DNA from: Thiohalobacter sp.
GTDB taxonomy: Bacteria > Pseudomonadota > Gammaproteobacteria > DSM-19610
Reading direction: 5' to 3'
DNA length: 25,859 bases
NCBI GenBank assembly: GCA_027080445.1
Contig: JALWRY010000152.1
Span: 1 to 25,859, forward strand
Shown: piece by piece, positions 1-7,233 of the stretch
How positions within the stretch are numbered: position 1 is the stretch's first letter
How the letters are laid out: each line of letters begins with the position of its first letter
Program-made: the position numbers and the translations under genes
Notes under the pieces: generated by a model
The model's database searches: none
What the model saw: only the letters and a program-made list of their open reading frames with translations
Told to the model about the DNA's origin: nothing

Positions 1-20
1 TACTTGCTAAACTTGTTCAT
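1..20 (-). CDS. 5' end of an unidentified gene running off the left edge
   Basis: Reading the minus strand, an ATG at position 20 is preceded by a strong Shine-Dalgarno sequence (AGGAGG, complement of about 28-34) with 7 bases between it and the ATG. The six visible codons read M-N-K-F-S-K and then leave the window. The ribosome binding site is the main evidence. Nothing can be said about function; a sensor kinase partner for the response regulator at 202-645 is only a guess from gene order. Confidence 0.4.
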
Positions 21-64
21 GACCTACCCTCCTCGATTATGGCTCTGTGCTTCAAGCTGGTTCT

Positions 65-106
65 TACCCAACCCGAAGCGTAACCCACGTCCTTCGAGGT
101 TGGGTA
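65..106. repeat. Strong imperfect inverted repeat (stem-loop)
   Basis: TACCCAACC plus CGAAG (65-78) is mirrored by CTTCG plus GGTTGGGTA (92-106), with one bulged A at 97 and a 13-base loop holding GCGTAACCCACG. That gives about 14 base pairs. No T-run follows on either strand, so it resembles an intergenic extragenic palindrome more than an intrinsic terminator. It lies between the response regulator and the gene starting at 20. Confidence 0.6.
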
Positions 107-176
107 GGTCAATGCATAATGTCTACAGGCGGCAAACGTTCTTCCCCGATTTGTCACCGCGCAGTGGGGTGAGTTG

Positions 177-188
177 CTCGCAATGACG
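177..188. repeat. Single terminus of the CGTCATTGCGAG palindromic repeat family
   Basis: CTCGCAATGACG is identical to the right-hand ends of the larger palindromes at 6880-7014 and 20803-20891. No matching left end is visible between 20 and 177, so this is a decayed or half copy. Confidence 0.5.
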
Positions 189-201
189 GGAATTGAATGA
201 A

Positions 202-645
202 TCAACTCTCTGGGACGACGTTTCTTACGGTCCAGTACAGTTCCAGCTCCTGGATCGCGGCGAAGAACTCATGGGTATCGACCGGCTTGCGGATATAGCT
301 GTTGCAGCCCAGTGAATAGCTGTCGCTGATATCGCGTTGTTCGTCGGAGGTCGTGAGTATGACGACGGGCAAGGTGCGGGTACGTTCTTCACTGCGCAGG
401 CGCTTGAGGACGTCCAGTCCGCTGAGCCGAGGCATGTTGAGATCCAGCAGGACCACGGAGGGCAGCGGGTTGGGTTGACCGTTGTCGTCCTCGCCGAGCA
501 GGTAATCCAGCGCTTCCTGGCCGTCGCGCTTGACAATGACCTGGTTAGTTAACCGACTCTTTTTGAAGGCCCGCAACGTCAGCTCAACATCGTCCGGGTT
601 GTCTTCGATCAACAGAATAATGCCGGGGTTGTTATTCTGGCTCAC
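202..645 (-). CDS. Stand-alone response regulator receiver protein (CheY/Rcp1-like)
   Basis: A 147-residue protein made of one receiver domain with no output domain. The acidic pocket E14-D15, the phospho-accepting D68 in LLDLNMP, T98/T99 in ILTTS and K120 in RKPVD are all present, so it should be phosphorylatable. The long segment between helix 1 and strand 2 and the LLDLNMPRLSG pattern resemble the Rcp1 type, which usually receives phosphate from a bacteriophytochrome or PAS histidine kinase. The start is GTG at 645, backed by AGGAGG 4 bases upstream. A promoter with a perfect -10 sits just before it (713-741). No kinase is present inside the window; the gene starting at position 20 is the only candidate neighbour. 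Family assignment is certain; partner and output are unknown. Confidence 0.92.
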   Translation of the reverse strand: MSQNNNPGIILLIEDNPDDVELTLRAFKKSRLTNQVIVKRDGQEALDYLLGEDDNGQPNPLPSVVLLDLNMPRLSGLDVLKRLRSEERTRTLPVVILTTSDEQRDISDSYSLGCNSYIRKPVDTHEFFAAIQELELYWTVRNVVPES

Positions 646-712
646 AGCGCCTCCTGTCCTGAGTGCCCCATTAGACGCCTCCCTGCGCGCCTTATTCCAC
701 CTGCTGGCTAAA

Positions 713-741
713 ATTATAGGCGAAGGTCTACCCGGTGTACA
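713..741 (-). promoter_or_regulatory. Sigma70-type promoter for the response regulator
   Basis: On the minus strand TGTACA (741-736, four of six matches to TTGACA) is followed after 17 bases by a perfect TATAAT (718-713). The predicted start is near 706, about 60 bases before the GTG at 645. It overlaps the last codons of dctM, so the regulator can be expressed independently of the transporter. Confidence 0.5.
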
Positions 742-2104
742 CGACGGAAGGCAGCCAGGTCGCCAGTGCCGGCCACAGCGCGAGCAGCCCCAGCATCAGT
801 AGCTGTATGGCGATAAAGGGCATGACACCCCGGTAAATATCCGCGGTGGAGACTTCCTTCGGCGCCACGCCGCGCAGGTAGAACAGGGCAAAACCGAACG
901 GCGGCGTGAGAAAGGAGGTTTGCAGATTGATGGCAATCATAATACCCAGCCACACCGGGTTCAGGCCCATGGCCAGCAGAATCGGCCCGACAATCGGCAC
1001 CACGACGAAGGTAATTTCAATAAAATCAAGCACAAAGCCCAACAGAAACATCACCAGCATGACCGCCAGCATGGCGCCGACCAGGCCGCCGGGCAGGTGG
1101 GTGAGCCAGTCCTCGATCAGGATATCGCCGCTAAAGCCGCGGAAGACCAGTGAAAACACCGAGGCGCCGATGAGGATCAGGAACACCATGCTGGAGACTT
1201 TCAGGGTGCTTTCGACTACTTCGCGCAATACCGTCACATTCAATTGCCGCCGCGCCGCCGCGAGCAGCATGGCGCCAACGGCGCCGACCGAAGCCGCCTC
1301 CGTCGGCGTCGCCAGTCCGCCGAGGATGGAGCCGAGTACCGCGAGAATCAGCAACAGCGGGGGCATCAGGGCTTTCAGCGTCGAGACAAGGGTGACCGGA
1401 GCACCGTCGGTTTGATGCGGGGGCATGGCCGATGGCCGCCAGCGTGCAACACCCACCAGGTACAACAGGTAGAGCCCGACCAGTATCAGGCCCGGTATCA
1501 GCGCGCCGGCGAACAGGTCGCCGACCGAGACCGTTTTCGGGGAGTAGACGCCCTGGCTGATTTGCGCCTGCTGGTAGGCGGAGGACAGCACGTCACCGAG
1601 CAGCACCAGCACGATAGACGGCGGGATAATTTGCCCGAGCGTACCCGAGGCGCAGATGACACCGGTGGCCACGCGCGGGTCGTAGCCACGCCGCAACATG
1701 GTCGGGAGTGACAGCAGTCCCATGGTGACCACGGTGGCGCCGACAATCCCGGTACTCGCCGCCAGCAGCATGCCCACCAGCGTGACCGAAAACCCCAGCC
1801 CGCCTCTCAGTTTGCCAAACAGGCTCGACATGGACTCCAGCAGGTCTTCGGCGATCCGCGAACGTTCCAGCATAACGCCCATAAACACAAACAGTGGTAC
1901 AGCCATCAGCGTGGGATTGATCATGATGCCGTAGACCCGGTTGGGCAGCGCGTGCAGGAACACCGGGTCGAAACTGCCGGCCCATTGACCGGCGTAGGCG
2001 AAGATCAGCCCGGTGCCTGCCAGCGTGAAAGCCACCGGGTAGCCGAGCAACAGGCAGGCGAATACCGCGCCAAACATCCACAGGGCGATACTGCCTTCAA
2101 CCAT
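728..2104 (-). CDS. dctM: TRAP transporter large permease (DctM family)
   Basis: The 458-residue protein is hydrophobic throughout, with about a dozen predicted membrane segments, and has the length of the TRAP large subunit (usually about 425-460 residues). Family hallmarks include the N-terminal GYPVAFTLAG segment, a VPLFVFMG segment, SGTLGQIIPPSIVLVLLGDV near residue 165, and LTPPFGFALFYLRGVAP near the C terminus. DctM forms the sodium-coupled translocation channel of tripartite ATP-independent transporters that import organic acids bound by a periplasmic DctP protein. It overlaps the upstream dctQ by 8 bases, the usual coupled arrangement. The charged loop around residues 180-195 makes it slightly longer than the C4-dicarboxylate prototypes. 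The substrate cannot be read from the permease, and no dctP is in the window. Confidence 0.94.
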   Translation of the reverse strand: MVEGSIALWMFGAVFACLLLGYPVAFTLAGTGLIFAYAGQWAGSFDPVFLHALPNRVYGIMINPTLMAVPLFVFMGVMLERSRIAEDLLESMSSLFGKLRGGLGFSVTLVGMLLAASTGIVGATVVTMGLLSLPTMLRRGYDPRVATGVICASGTLGQIIPPSIVLVLLGDVLSSAYQQAQISQGVYSPKTVSVGDLFAGALIPGLILVGLYLLYLVGVARWRPSAMPPHQTDGAPVTLVSTLKALMPPLLLILAVLGSILGGLATPTEAASVGAVGAMLLAAARRQLNVTVLREVVESTLKVSSMVFLILIGASVFSLVFRGFSGDILIEDWLTHLPGGLVGAMLAVMLVMFLLGFVLDFIEITFVVVPIVGPILLAMGLNPVWLGIMIAINLQTSFLTPPFGFALFYLRGVAPKEVSTADIYRGVMPFIAIQLLMLGLLALWPALATWLPSVVYTG

Positions 2105-2627
2105 GTGTCGAACCCGCGGGCTGGAGCAACTCGCCGAGGCGGCGTAACAGCTGGCTGAACCCCTGCAGGATCAGTAACACAGCGGTAACCGGGATCAGGG
2201 TTTTCAGCAGGTACACAAATGGCAGGCCACCGGCTTCCGGCGAGGCTTCGCGGACACGCCAGGCGGCATCCACGTAATCCTGGCTGATCCACAGCAGGAA
2301 GCCGCAGGTCGGCAGCAGGAAAACCAGCGTTCCTACCAGGTCGGCGATGGCCTTGCCGCGTAGGCTGAAGTGCCGGTAGAACACATCGACGCGGACATGG
2401 CCGTCGATTTTGAGCGTCCAGGCTGCGCCCAGCATGAACAGGGTGGCATGCAGGTAGAGGGCGGACTCCTGCAGGGCGATGGAGCCGCTGTCGAACAGGT
2501 AACGGACGATCACCACCACAAAGGTGACCAGCACCAGGCCAAGCCCCAGCCAGGCGACATTGCGGCCGATGACCGTGCTGATGCGGTCGAGCCGGTCGGA
2601 CAGTGAAAGGAGTGCGGCGGGTGACAT
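2097..2627 (-). CDS. dctQ: TRAP transporter small permease (DctQ family)
   Basis: A 176-residue inner-membrane protein with four predicted transmembrane helices, roughly residues 20-42, 55-72, 95-118 and 140-165. It carries the DctQ-type sequence LQESALYLHATLFMLGAAWTL followed by HVRVDVFY, the conserved region of the family. DctQ partners DctM and is needed for solute uptake. It lies directly upstream of dctM with an 8-base overlap. No Shine-Dalgarno sequence precedes the ATG; instead a perfect TATAAT lies at 2641-2636, which would leave a leader of only a few bases. The downstream end of the DUF2782 gene is 47 bases upstream on the same strand. Confidence 0.9.
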   Translation of the reverse strand: MSPAALLSLSDRLDRISTVIGRNVAWLGLGLVLVTFVVVIVRYLFDSGSIALQESALYLHATLFMLGAAWTLKIDGHVRVDVFYRHFSLRGKAIADLVGTLVFLLPTCGFLLWISQDYVDAAWRVREASPEAGGLPFVYLLKTLIPVTAVLLILQGFSQLLRRLGELLQPAGSTHG

Positions 2628-2635
2628 GGGCGCGG

Positions 2636-2641
2636 ATTATA
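2636..2641 (-). promoter_or_regulatory. Possible -10 element for dctQM
   Basis: A perfect TATAAT on the minus strand lies 8 bases before the dctQ ATG. The best -35 is TTGCCC about 19 bases further up, which is poor in sequence and spacing. If used, transcription would begin near 2629 and the dctQ message would be almost leaderless, which would fit the missing ribosome binding site. Confidence 0.33.
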
Positions 2642-2674
2642 CCGGTCTGCACCCTGTGTCGGGCAAGCCGAAGG

Positions 2675-3013
2675 CTACCAGCGGAACAACACCCAGCTGG
2701 GAATCATCAGGTCCGGTTCGATTTCGGAGGGCCGGCTGTCCATGGAACCATCACCGTCGGTGTCGACCAGGTAATAGGCCGGTGCATGTTTGGGCGTGAC
2801 CTTGATCATGTACAGTTTGCCGTTGATCCGGTATTCCTCGATGGTCTCGCCACTGCGCTGGATGATATTGACCTCGGGCTCGATCTGCTCCTGTGCGCGT
2901 TCACTGGGTGTCGGTGGTGGCGCGGTATTGGGTACGGGGGTTTTGTCGTCCGCCATGGCGTAGCCCGCCAGCAGCAGGGCGGGTAACAACAACAATCGGG
3001 CGATATTCGGCAT
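2675..3013 (-). CDS. Small exported DUF2782-type protein next to polA
   Basis: A 112-residue protein beginning MPNIARLLLLPALLLAGYAMA, a clear Sec signal peptide with likely cleavage after the AMA at about residues 19-21. The rest is a proline-rich linker (TPVPNTAPPPTPSE) and a compact domain containing GETIEEYRINGKLYMIKVTP and a DTDGDG turn, then PSWVLFRW at the end. I recognise this as the DUF2782 family, which in Pseudomonas sits divergently beside polA, as here. Function is unknown. The ATG at 3013 is preferred over an upstream in-frame start because AAGGA lies 7 bases before it and it begins exactly at the signal peptide. The DGDG turn hints at metal binding but is not proof. Confidence 0.82.
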   Translation of the reverse strand: MPNIARLLLLPALLLAGYAMADDKTPVPNTAPPPTPSERAQEQIEPEVNIIQRSGETIEEYRINGKLYMIKVTPKHAPAYYLVDTDGDGSMDSRPSEIEPDLMIPSWVLFRW

Positions 3014-3125
3014 GACAATGTCCTTGAATCCAGGGGTGCGCACCATGCGCTGATGAACACATTTTCCAGCACTCCGATCGGGAATGCTACCATCTGCGGC
3101 AGATTCGACCGGGACGACAGATACT

Positions 3126-5843
3126 ATGACCTCTGATCAACAGCCGCCGTTCATTATGGTGGACGGTTCTTCCTACCTGTACCGCGCTTTTCATGCGTTG
3201 CCGCCACTGACCAGTTCAAAAGGTCAGGATACCGGCGCTATTTATGGTGTGGTCAATATGTTGCGCAAGCTGCTCGACACTTACCGGCCAAACCGTGTCG
3301 CGGTGGTATTCGATGCGAAGGGCAAGACGTTCCGCGACGAACTCTATGAAGCCTACAAGGCCCATCGCCCCTCGATGCCGCCGGAGCTTGCCTCGCAGAT
3401 CGAACCGCTGCTGGAGATCGTGCGCGCCATGGGCCTGCCCTTGCTGCAGGTGCCCGGCGTCGAAGCGGACGACGTGATCGGCACGCTGGCGAAAAAAGCC
3501 ACGCAAGCCGGCTGGAAGACGGTGATCTCCACCGGGGACAAGGATCTCGCCCAGCTGGTCAATCCGCAGGTGACGCTCATCAACACCATGAATGACACCG
3601 TGCTGGATGAAACCACGGTACCGGAGAAGTTCGGCGTTCGCCCGGATCAGATTATCGATTACCTGGCGCTGGTCGGCGATACCAGCGATAACATTCCCGG
3701 CGTGCCCAAGGTCGGCCCCAAGACGGCGGCAAAGTGGCTGGAAAAATACGGCACGCTGGACGCGCTGGTGGCGCACGCCGACGAGATCAAGGGCAAGGTC
3801 GGGGAAAACCTGCGCCAGGCGCTTGACCAGTTGCCCTTGTCAAAACAGCTCACCACCATCCGTTGTGATGTGGATCTCGATGTCGATCTCGAGGATATGT
3901 CCGTTGGGCCGGCAGACAACGACGCCTTGCGGCGCTGGTTCGAGGAACTGGAATTTCGTACCTGGCTGCGCCAGCTGGACGGAACAGACAAGCCCGCCGA
4001 TGCGCCGGACGCCTCGACAGAGGCGGATGATCCGGATACCGACTACCAGACTATCCTCACCCAGGCGGAATTCGATGTCTGGCTGGCGCGCCTGCGCGAG
4101 GCCGAACTGATCGCCTTTGACACCGAAACCACCAGCCTCGACTACATGCAGGCGGAAGTGGTCGGCTTGTCGTTTGCCGTTGAGCCGGGCCAGGCCGCCT
4201 ACCTGCCGGTCGCACATGACTACCCCGATGCGCCGGACCAGCTGGACCGTGACGCGGTGTTCCGGCAGATCGGCCCGCTGCTCGCGGATGCCTCGATAGC
4301 CAAACTCGGCCACCACCTGAAATACGATCGCAGCGTGCTGGCCAACCACGGGGTGACGCTGAACGGCATTGTCTATGACACCATGCTCGAGTCCTATGTC
4401 ATCGACAGTACCGCCAGCCGCCACGACCTGGATTCCCTGTGCCGGAAGTACCTCGGCCATACCAATATCACCTTCGAGGATGTCGCCGGGAAAGGGGCGA
4501 AACAGCTCACCTTCAACCAGGTGCCGCTGGATACCGCCGCGCCCTACGCGGCTGAAGACGCCGACATGACCTTGCGCCTGCACCGCAAGCTGTGGCCGAA
4601 ACTGGAAGCCCTGCCGCGCCTGCGAGAACTCTACGAAACCCTGGAATGTCCGTTGATCCCGGTACTCGGCGATATCGAACGCACCGGCGTCAAGGTGGAT
4701 ATCGAGATGCTGAAGACGCAAAGCCGGGAGCTGGCCGAGCGCATGCAGGCGGTGGAGGCCGAGGCGCACGAACTGGCGGGAGAGCCCTTCAACCTGGGTT
4801 CACCGAAACAGATCCAGGCCATCCTGTTCGACAAGCAAAAGCTGCCGGTACTGGCCAAGACCCCCAAGGGCGCGCCCTCCACTGCCGAGCCGGTATTGCA
4901 GGAACTGGCGCTGGACTACCCCTTGCCCAAACGGATTCTGGAATACCGGTCGTTGAGCAAGCTCAAGTCGACCTACACGGACAAGCTGCCGCTGCAGGTG
5001 AATCCCCGCACCGGGCGTGTCCATACCTCCTACCACCAGGCGGTAGCGGCGACCGGGCGTTTGTCGTCCTCCGATCCCAACCTGCAAAATATCCCGGTGC
5101 GGACGGCGGAAGGCCGGCGCATCCGCCAGGCCTTTATCGCCGAAGCGGGCTGCATAGTGCTGGCGGCGGACTACTCGCAGATCGAACTGCGCATCATGGC
5201 GCACCTTTCCGCTGACGAGGGATTGGTGCAGGCCTTTGCCCGCGGCGAGGACATTCACCGCGCCACGGCGGCGGAAGTATTTGGCGTCAGCCCGGAGACG
5301 GTCAGCAGTGACCAGCGCCGCTCCGCCAAGGCCATCAACTTCGGGTTGATTTACGGCATGTCCGCCTTTGGCCTGGCTAAACAGCTGGGTATCGAACGCG
5401 GCAAGGCGCAACAGTACGTGGACCTCTACTTCGAGCGTTACCCCGGCGTGAAGGCGTATATGGAATCCACCCGCGAGCTGGCGCGCGAACAGGGCTACGT
5501 GGAAACCCTGTTCGGGCGGCGGCTTTACCTGCCGGATATTCGCGCGCGTAATGTACAGCGCCGGCAGGCGGCGGAGCGCACCGCGATCAATGCGCCCATG
5601 CAGGGTACGGCGGCCGATATTATTAAAAAAGCCATGCTGTCAGTCGACGAATGGATTAAATCCGCAGCATGTGACGTCAAGATGATCATGCAGGTACATG
5701 ACGAACTGGTGTTCGAGGTGCCTGAGGCGGATATAAGCCGTGTCCGGCAGACAATTTGTCAGCGCATGGAAGCGGCGGCAGCGTTGTCGGTACCCTTGAA
5801 AGTCGATGCCGGCGTGGGGCGCAACTGGGATGAAGCGCACTAG
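3126..5843 (+). CDS. polA: DNA polymerase I
   Basis: A 905-residue polymerase with all three domains. The 5' nuclease domain occupies about residues 1-290 (MVDGSSYLYRAFHA, GVEADDVIGTLA, STGDKDLAQLV, GDTSDNIPGVPKVGPKTA). The 3'-5' exonuclease domain retains Exo I (AFDTETTSLD), Exo II (GHHLKYDR) and Exo III (YAAEDADMTLRL), so proofreading should be active. The polymerase domain has motif A (ADYSQIELRIMAHLS), motif B (RRSAKAINFGLIYG) and motif C (MQVHDELVFEV). It fills gaps and removes RNA primers during lagging-strand synthesis and repair. ATG 3126 is chosen because the conserved N terminus (PPFIMVDGS) follows directly; upstream in-frame codons add an unconserved tail. It is divergent from the DUF2782 gene and followed by the sRNA region. 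Confidence 0.98.
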   Translation: MTSDQQPPFIMVDGSSYLYRAFHALPPLTSSKGQDTGAIYGVVNMLRKLLDTYRPNRVAVVFDAKGKTFRDELYEAYKAHRPSMPPELASQIEPLLEIVRAMGLPLLQVPGVEADDVIGTLAKKATQAGWKTVISTGDKDLAQLVNPQVTLINTMNDTVLDETTVPEKFGVRPDQIIDYLALVGDTSDNIPGVPKVGPKTAAKWLEKYGTLDALVAHADEIKGKVGENLRQALDQLPLSKQLTTIRCDVDLDVDLEDMSVGPADNDALRRWFEELEFRTWLRQLDGTDKPADAPDASTEADDPDTDYQTILTQAEFDVWLARLREAELIAFDTETTSLDYMQAEVVGLSFAVEPGQAAYLPVAHDYPDAPDQLDRDAVFRQIGPLLADASIAKLGHHLKYDRSVLANHGVTLNGIVYDTMLESYVIDSTASRHDLDSLCRKYLGHTNITFEDVAGKGAKQLTFNQVPLDTAAPYAAEDADMTLRLHRKLWPKLEALPRLRELYETLECPLIPVLGDIERTGVKVDIEMLKTQSRELAERMQAVEAEAHELAGEPFNLGSPKQIQAILFDKQKLPVLAKTPKGAPSTAEPVLQELALDYPLPKRILEYRSLSKLKSTYTDKLPLQVNPRTGRVHTSYHQAVAATGRLSSSDPNLQNIPVRTAEGRRIRQAFIAEAGCIVLAADYSQIELRIMAHLSADEGLVQAFARGEDIHRATAAEVFGVSPETVSSDQRRSAKAINFGLIYGMSAFGLAKQLGIERGKAQQYVDLYFERYPGVKAYMESTRELAREQGYVETLFGRRLYLPDIRARNVQRRQAAERTAINAPMQGTAADIIKKAMLSVDEWIKSAACDVKMIMQVHDELVFEVPEADISRVRQTICQRMEAAAALSVPLKVDAGVGRNWDEAH

Positions 5844-5845
5844 AC

Positions 5846-5870
5846 ATTCGTCCAGTATTGACGGGCGAAT
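5846..5870 (+). terminator. Weak hairpin just after polA
   Basis: ATTCGTCC (5846-5853) can pair with GGGCGAAT (5863-5870), including one G-U pair, three bases after the polA stop. There is no T-run, so it may only stabilise or partly terminate the polA message. Confidence 0.35.
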
Positions 5871-5953
5871 CTCAAGTTAATACCGGATGATCCGTTGTGT
5901 ATGTGTGTTCGAATTAGTTTTATTTATTGGCCATTGATCCACTACACATCGAG

Positions 5954-5980
5954 GGCTGATTTGTTCTATAGTTATCAGCC
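5954..5980. other. Inverted repeat upstream of the sRNA candidate
   Basis: GGCTGAT (5954-5960) and ATCAGCC (5974-5980) are perfect inverted copies separated by 13 bases. They could be a hairpin in a polA read-through message or an operator for the sRNA promoter. I found no convincing sigma70 or AlgU-type promoter beside it. Confidence 0.35.
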
Positions 5981-6060
5981 ATAGAGCGAGTAAATCTTTT
6001 GTCGTTTTAAGCGGGGGCTTGATCACACAGTATCAATATCTGACACAAAGATTCATGCGT

Positions 6061-6193
6061 CCAACGACTGGAGCGTTGTTGGCATTACGCTCCCCGTTCG
6101 AAACATGAACGGGAATTCCTCCAACCCGGTTTCCCCAAGCCGGGTATTCTTAACCCCGGTGCTTCCCCCCCTTGCACTCCGGGGTTTTTTTTG
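6061..6193 (+). ncRNA. Small regulatory RNA candidate in the Spot 42/ErsA position (polA-engB gap)
   Basis: The gap between polA and engB is where enterobacteria carry Spot 42 (spf) and Pseudomonas carries ErsA. Here the plus strand shows an ordered set of structures without an open reading frame. CAACG/CGTTG (6062-6078) closes a loop containing GGA. A perfect 7-base-pair stem, CCCGTTC/GAACGGG, lies at 6093-6113. Next comes an unpaired AATTCCTCCAA (6114-6124), whose CCTCC is complementary to Shine-Dalgarno sequences. ACCCGG/CCGGGT (6124-6145) follows with TTTCCCC in its loop. The end is a terminator with a run of seven C in its loop and eight T after it. This architecture fits an Hfq-dependent sRNA using C-rich seeds against ribosome binding sites. 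The 3' end is well supported; the 5' end is uncertain and could lie anywhere from about 6000 to 6090. Confidence 0.7.
6152..6192 (+). terminator. Intrinsic terminator of the sRNA candidate
   Basis: AACCCCGG (6152-6159) pairs with CCGGGGTT (6179-6186). The stem extends inward with TGC/GCA and a small bulge, leaving a loop TTCCCCCCCTT. A run of eight T (6185-6192) follows. It also protects the convergent engB gene from read-through. Confidence 0.88.
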
Positions 6194-6206
6194 TCCGCAG
6201 GAAATG

Positions 6207-6803
6207 TCAGGTATCTAACCAACTGTCAAGCCGGGCGCGAACCTCGTCTACCCCCTGCTTTTTGAGCGCGGAAAACAGCTGTACGCCGGCGTGCGGGTGG
6301 AATTCCGCCAGTCGCTTGCGTACCGCCAGCAGGCTGTTGGCGGCCGGGCCGCGCTTGAGTTTGTCGGACTTGGTCAGCAGAACGTGAACCGGCAGCTCAA
6401 CATCCGCGCACCACATCAGCATCTGCTGGTCATAGTCCGTCAGCGGATGCCGGCAGTCCATCAGCATGACCAGGCCGCGCAGGGAGTGGCGGGACTGCAG
6501 GTAGTCGGCCATGTTGCGTTGCCACCTGGTTTTCATCGCCTCGGGGACTTTGGCATAGCCATAGCCCGGCAGGTCAACCAGCCGCTGACCGCTTGCCAGG
6601 ATGAAGAAATTGATTTGCTGCGTGCGCCCAGGCGTTTTGCTGGTGCGCGCCAGCGCCCGCTGGTCGGTCAGCGCATTCAGGGCGCTGGACTTGCCGGCAT
6701 TGGAGCGCCCGGCAAAAGCGACTTCAGCGCCACGGTCGTCGGGTGCGAGTGAGGCGTCCGGGACGCTGGTCAGGAAAGTTGCACTGCGGTAGTCGATAGC
6801 CAT
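6207..6803 (-). CDS. engB: Ribosome biogenesis GTPase EngB (YsxC/YihA)
   Basis: A 198-residue TRAFAC-class GTPase of normal family length. G1 is GRSNAGKSS (residues 32-40), the G2 threonine lies in PGRTQQ (T61), G3 is DLPGYGYA (77-84) and G4 is TKSD (144-147). The N-terminal SATFLTSVPD and the AEVAFAGRSN block are typical of EngB. The protein assists late assembly of the large ribosomal subunit. The family's usual N terminus begins exactly at ATG 6803, although no clear Shine-Dalgarno sequence precedes it. It converges on polA and the sRNA candidate, the arrangement known from E. coli and Pseudomonas. Confidence 0.97.
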   Translation of the reverse strand: MAIDYRSATFLTSVPDASLAPDDRGAEVAFAGRSNAGKSSALNALTDQRALARTSKTPGRTQQINFFILASGQRLVDLPGYGYAKVPEAMKTRWQRNMADYLQSRHSLRGLVMLMDCRHPLTDYDQQMLMWCADVELPVHVLLTKSDKLKRGPAANSLLAVRKRLAEFHPHAGVQLFSALKKQGVDEVRARLDSWLDT

Positions 6804-6879
6804 AACAGATATTGTCGCACACCCATGCAGGAGCAGGGTTCAGGGAATCCCTGAGGTGACGAATCCGGGAAGAACAACC

Positions 6880-7014
6880 CGTCATTGCACCCCAGGAGTA
6901 CTTCCTCAGGATATCTTCGCCATCCTTCAGGGCGCGAGCGCAGCGCGGCAATCTCTCTGGGTAGGTTGCTAACCTGTCAGAGATTGCCGCGTCGCTCCGC
7001 TCCTCGCAATGACG
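6880..7014. repeat. Palindromic intergenic repeat, extended copy
   Basis: The element is bounded by CGTCATTGC (6880-6888) and its inverse within CTCGCAATGACG (7003-7014). Inside, GGCAATCTCT (about 6947-6956) faces AGAGATTGCC (about 6979-6988). The outer and inner arms are those of the copy at 20803-20891, but here the left arm carries roughly 45 extra bases. Together with the promoter at 7126 it fills most of the 430-base gap between engB and the cytochrome c4 gene; I see no gene in that gap. A separate small palindrome, TCAGGG-AAT-CCCTGA, lies at 6840-6854. Confidence 0.6.
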
Positions 7015-7125
7015 AATTAATTCTGAGCTTCTGCCGCCGTCCGATGTCTAAGTATTTTATATATATAACAATCGGATAAGCGAAATGCACGGGTTCTGCA
7101 CCATTTACCTTGGGCGTGTTTCCGG

Positions 7126-7154
7126 TTGACCCGAAACAAGCCCGCTGGTATACA
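7126..7154 (+). promoter_or_regulatory. Sigma70 promoter for cytochrome c4
   Basis: TTGACC (7126-7131) and TATACA (7149-7154) each match the consensus at five of six positions and are separated by exactly 17 bases. Transcription should begin near 7161, giving a leader of about 73 bases before ATG 7234. Confidence 0.78.
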
Positions 7155-7233
7155 GTTGGGCTCTTTTTTGGGTGGTGATCCGCAATGCGCGGGTGACGCT
7201 TCTTCCATCGCGTTTCTTGGAGAATGTAACGAC

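Noticed and set aside
3840..4769. A 309-codon open frame on the minus strand inside polA, and a 203-codon one at 4800-5411
   Set aside because: Both are antisense shadows of a fully conserved polA frame, with His/Gln/Arg/Gly-rich products lacking domains or ribosome binding sites.
6019..6043. Possible AlgU/SigmaE promoter for the sRNA (TCTGA at 6039-6043), by analogy with ErsA
   Set aside because: No GAACTT-like -35 lies 16-17 bases upstream; the best is CTTGAT. The promoter is left unassigned.
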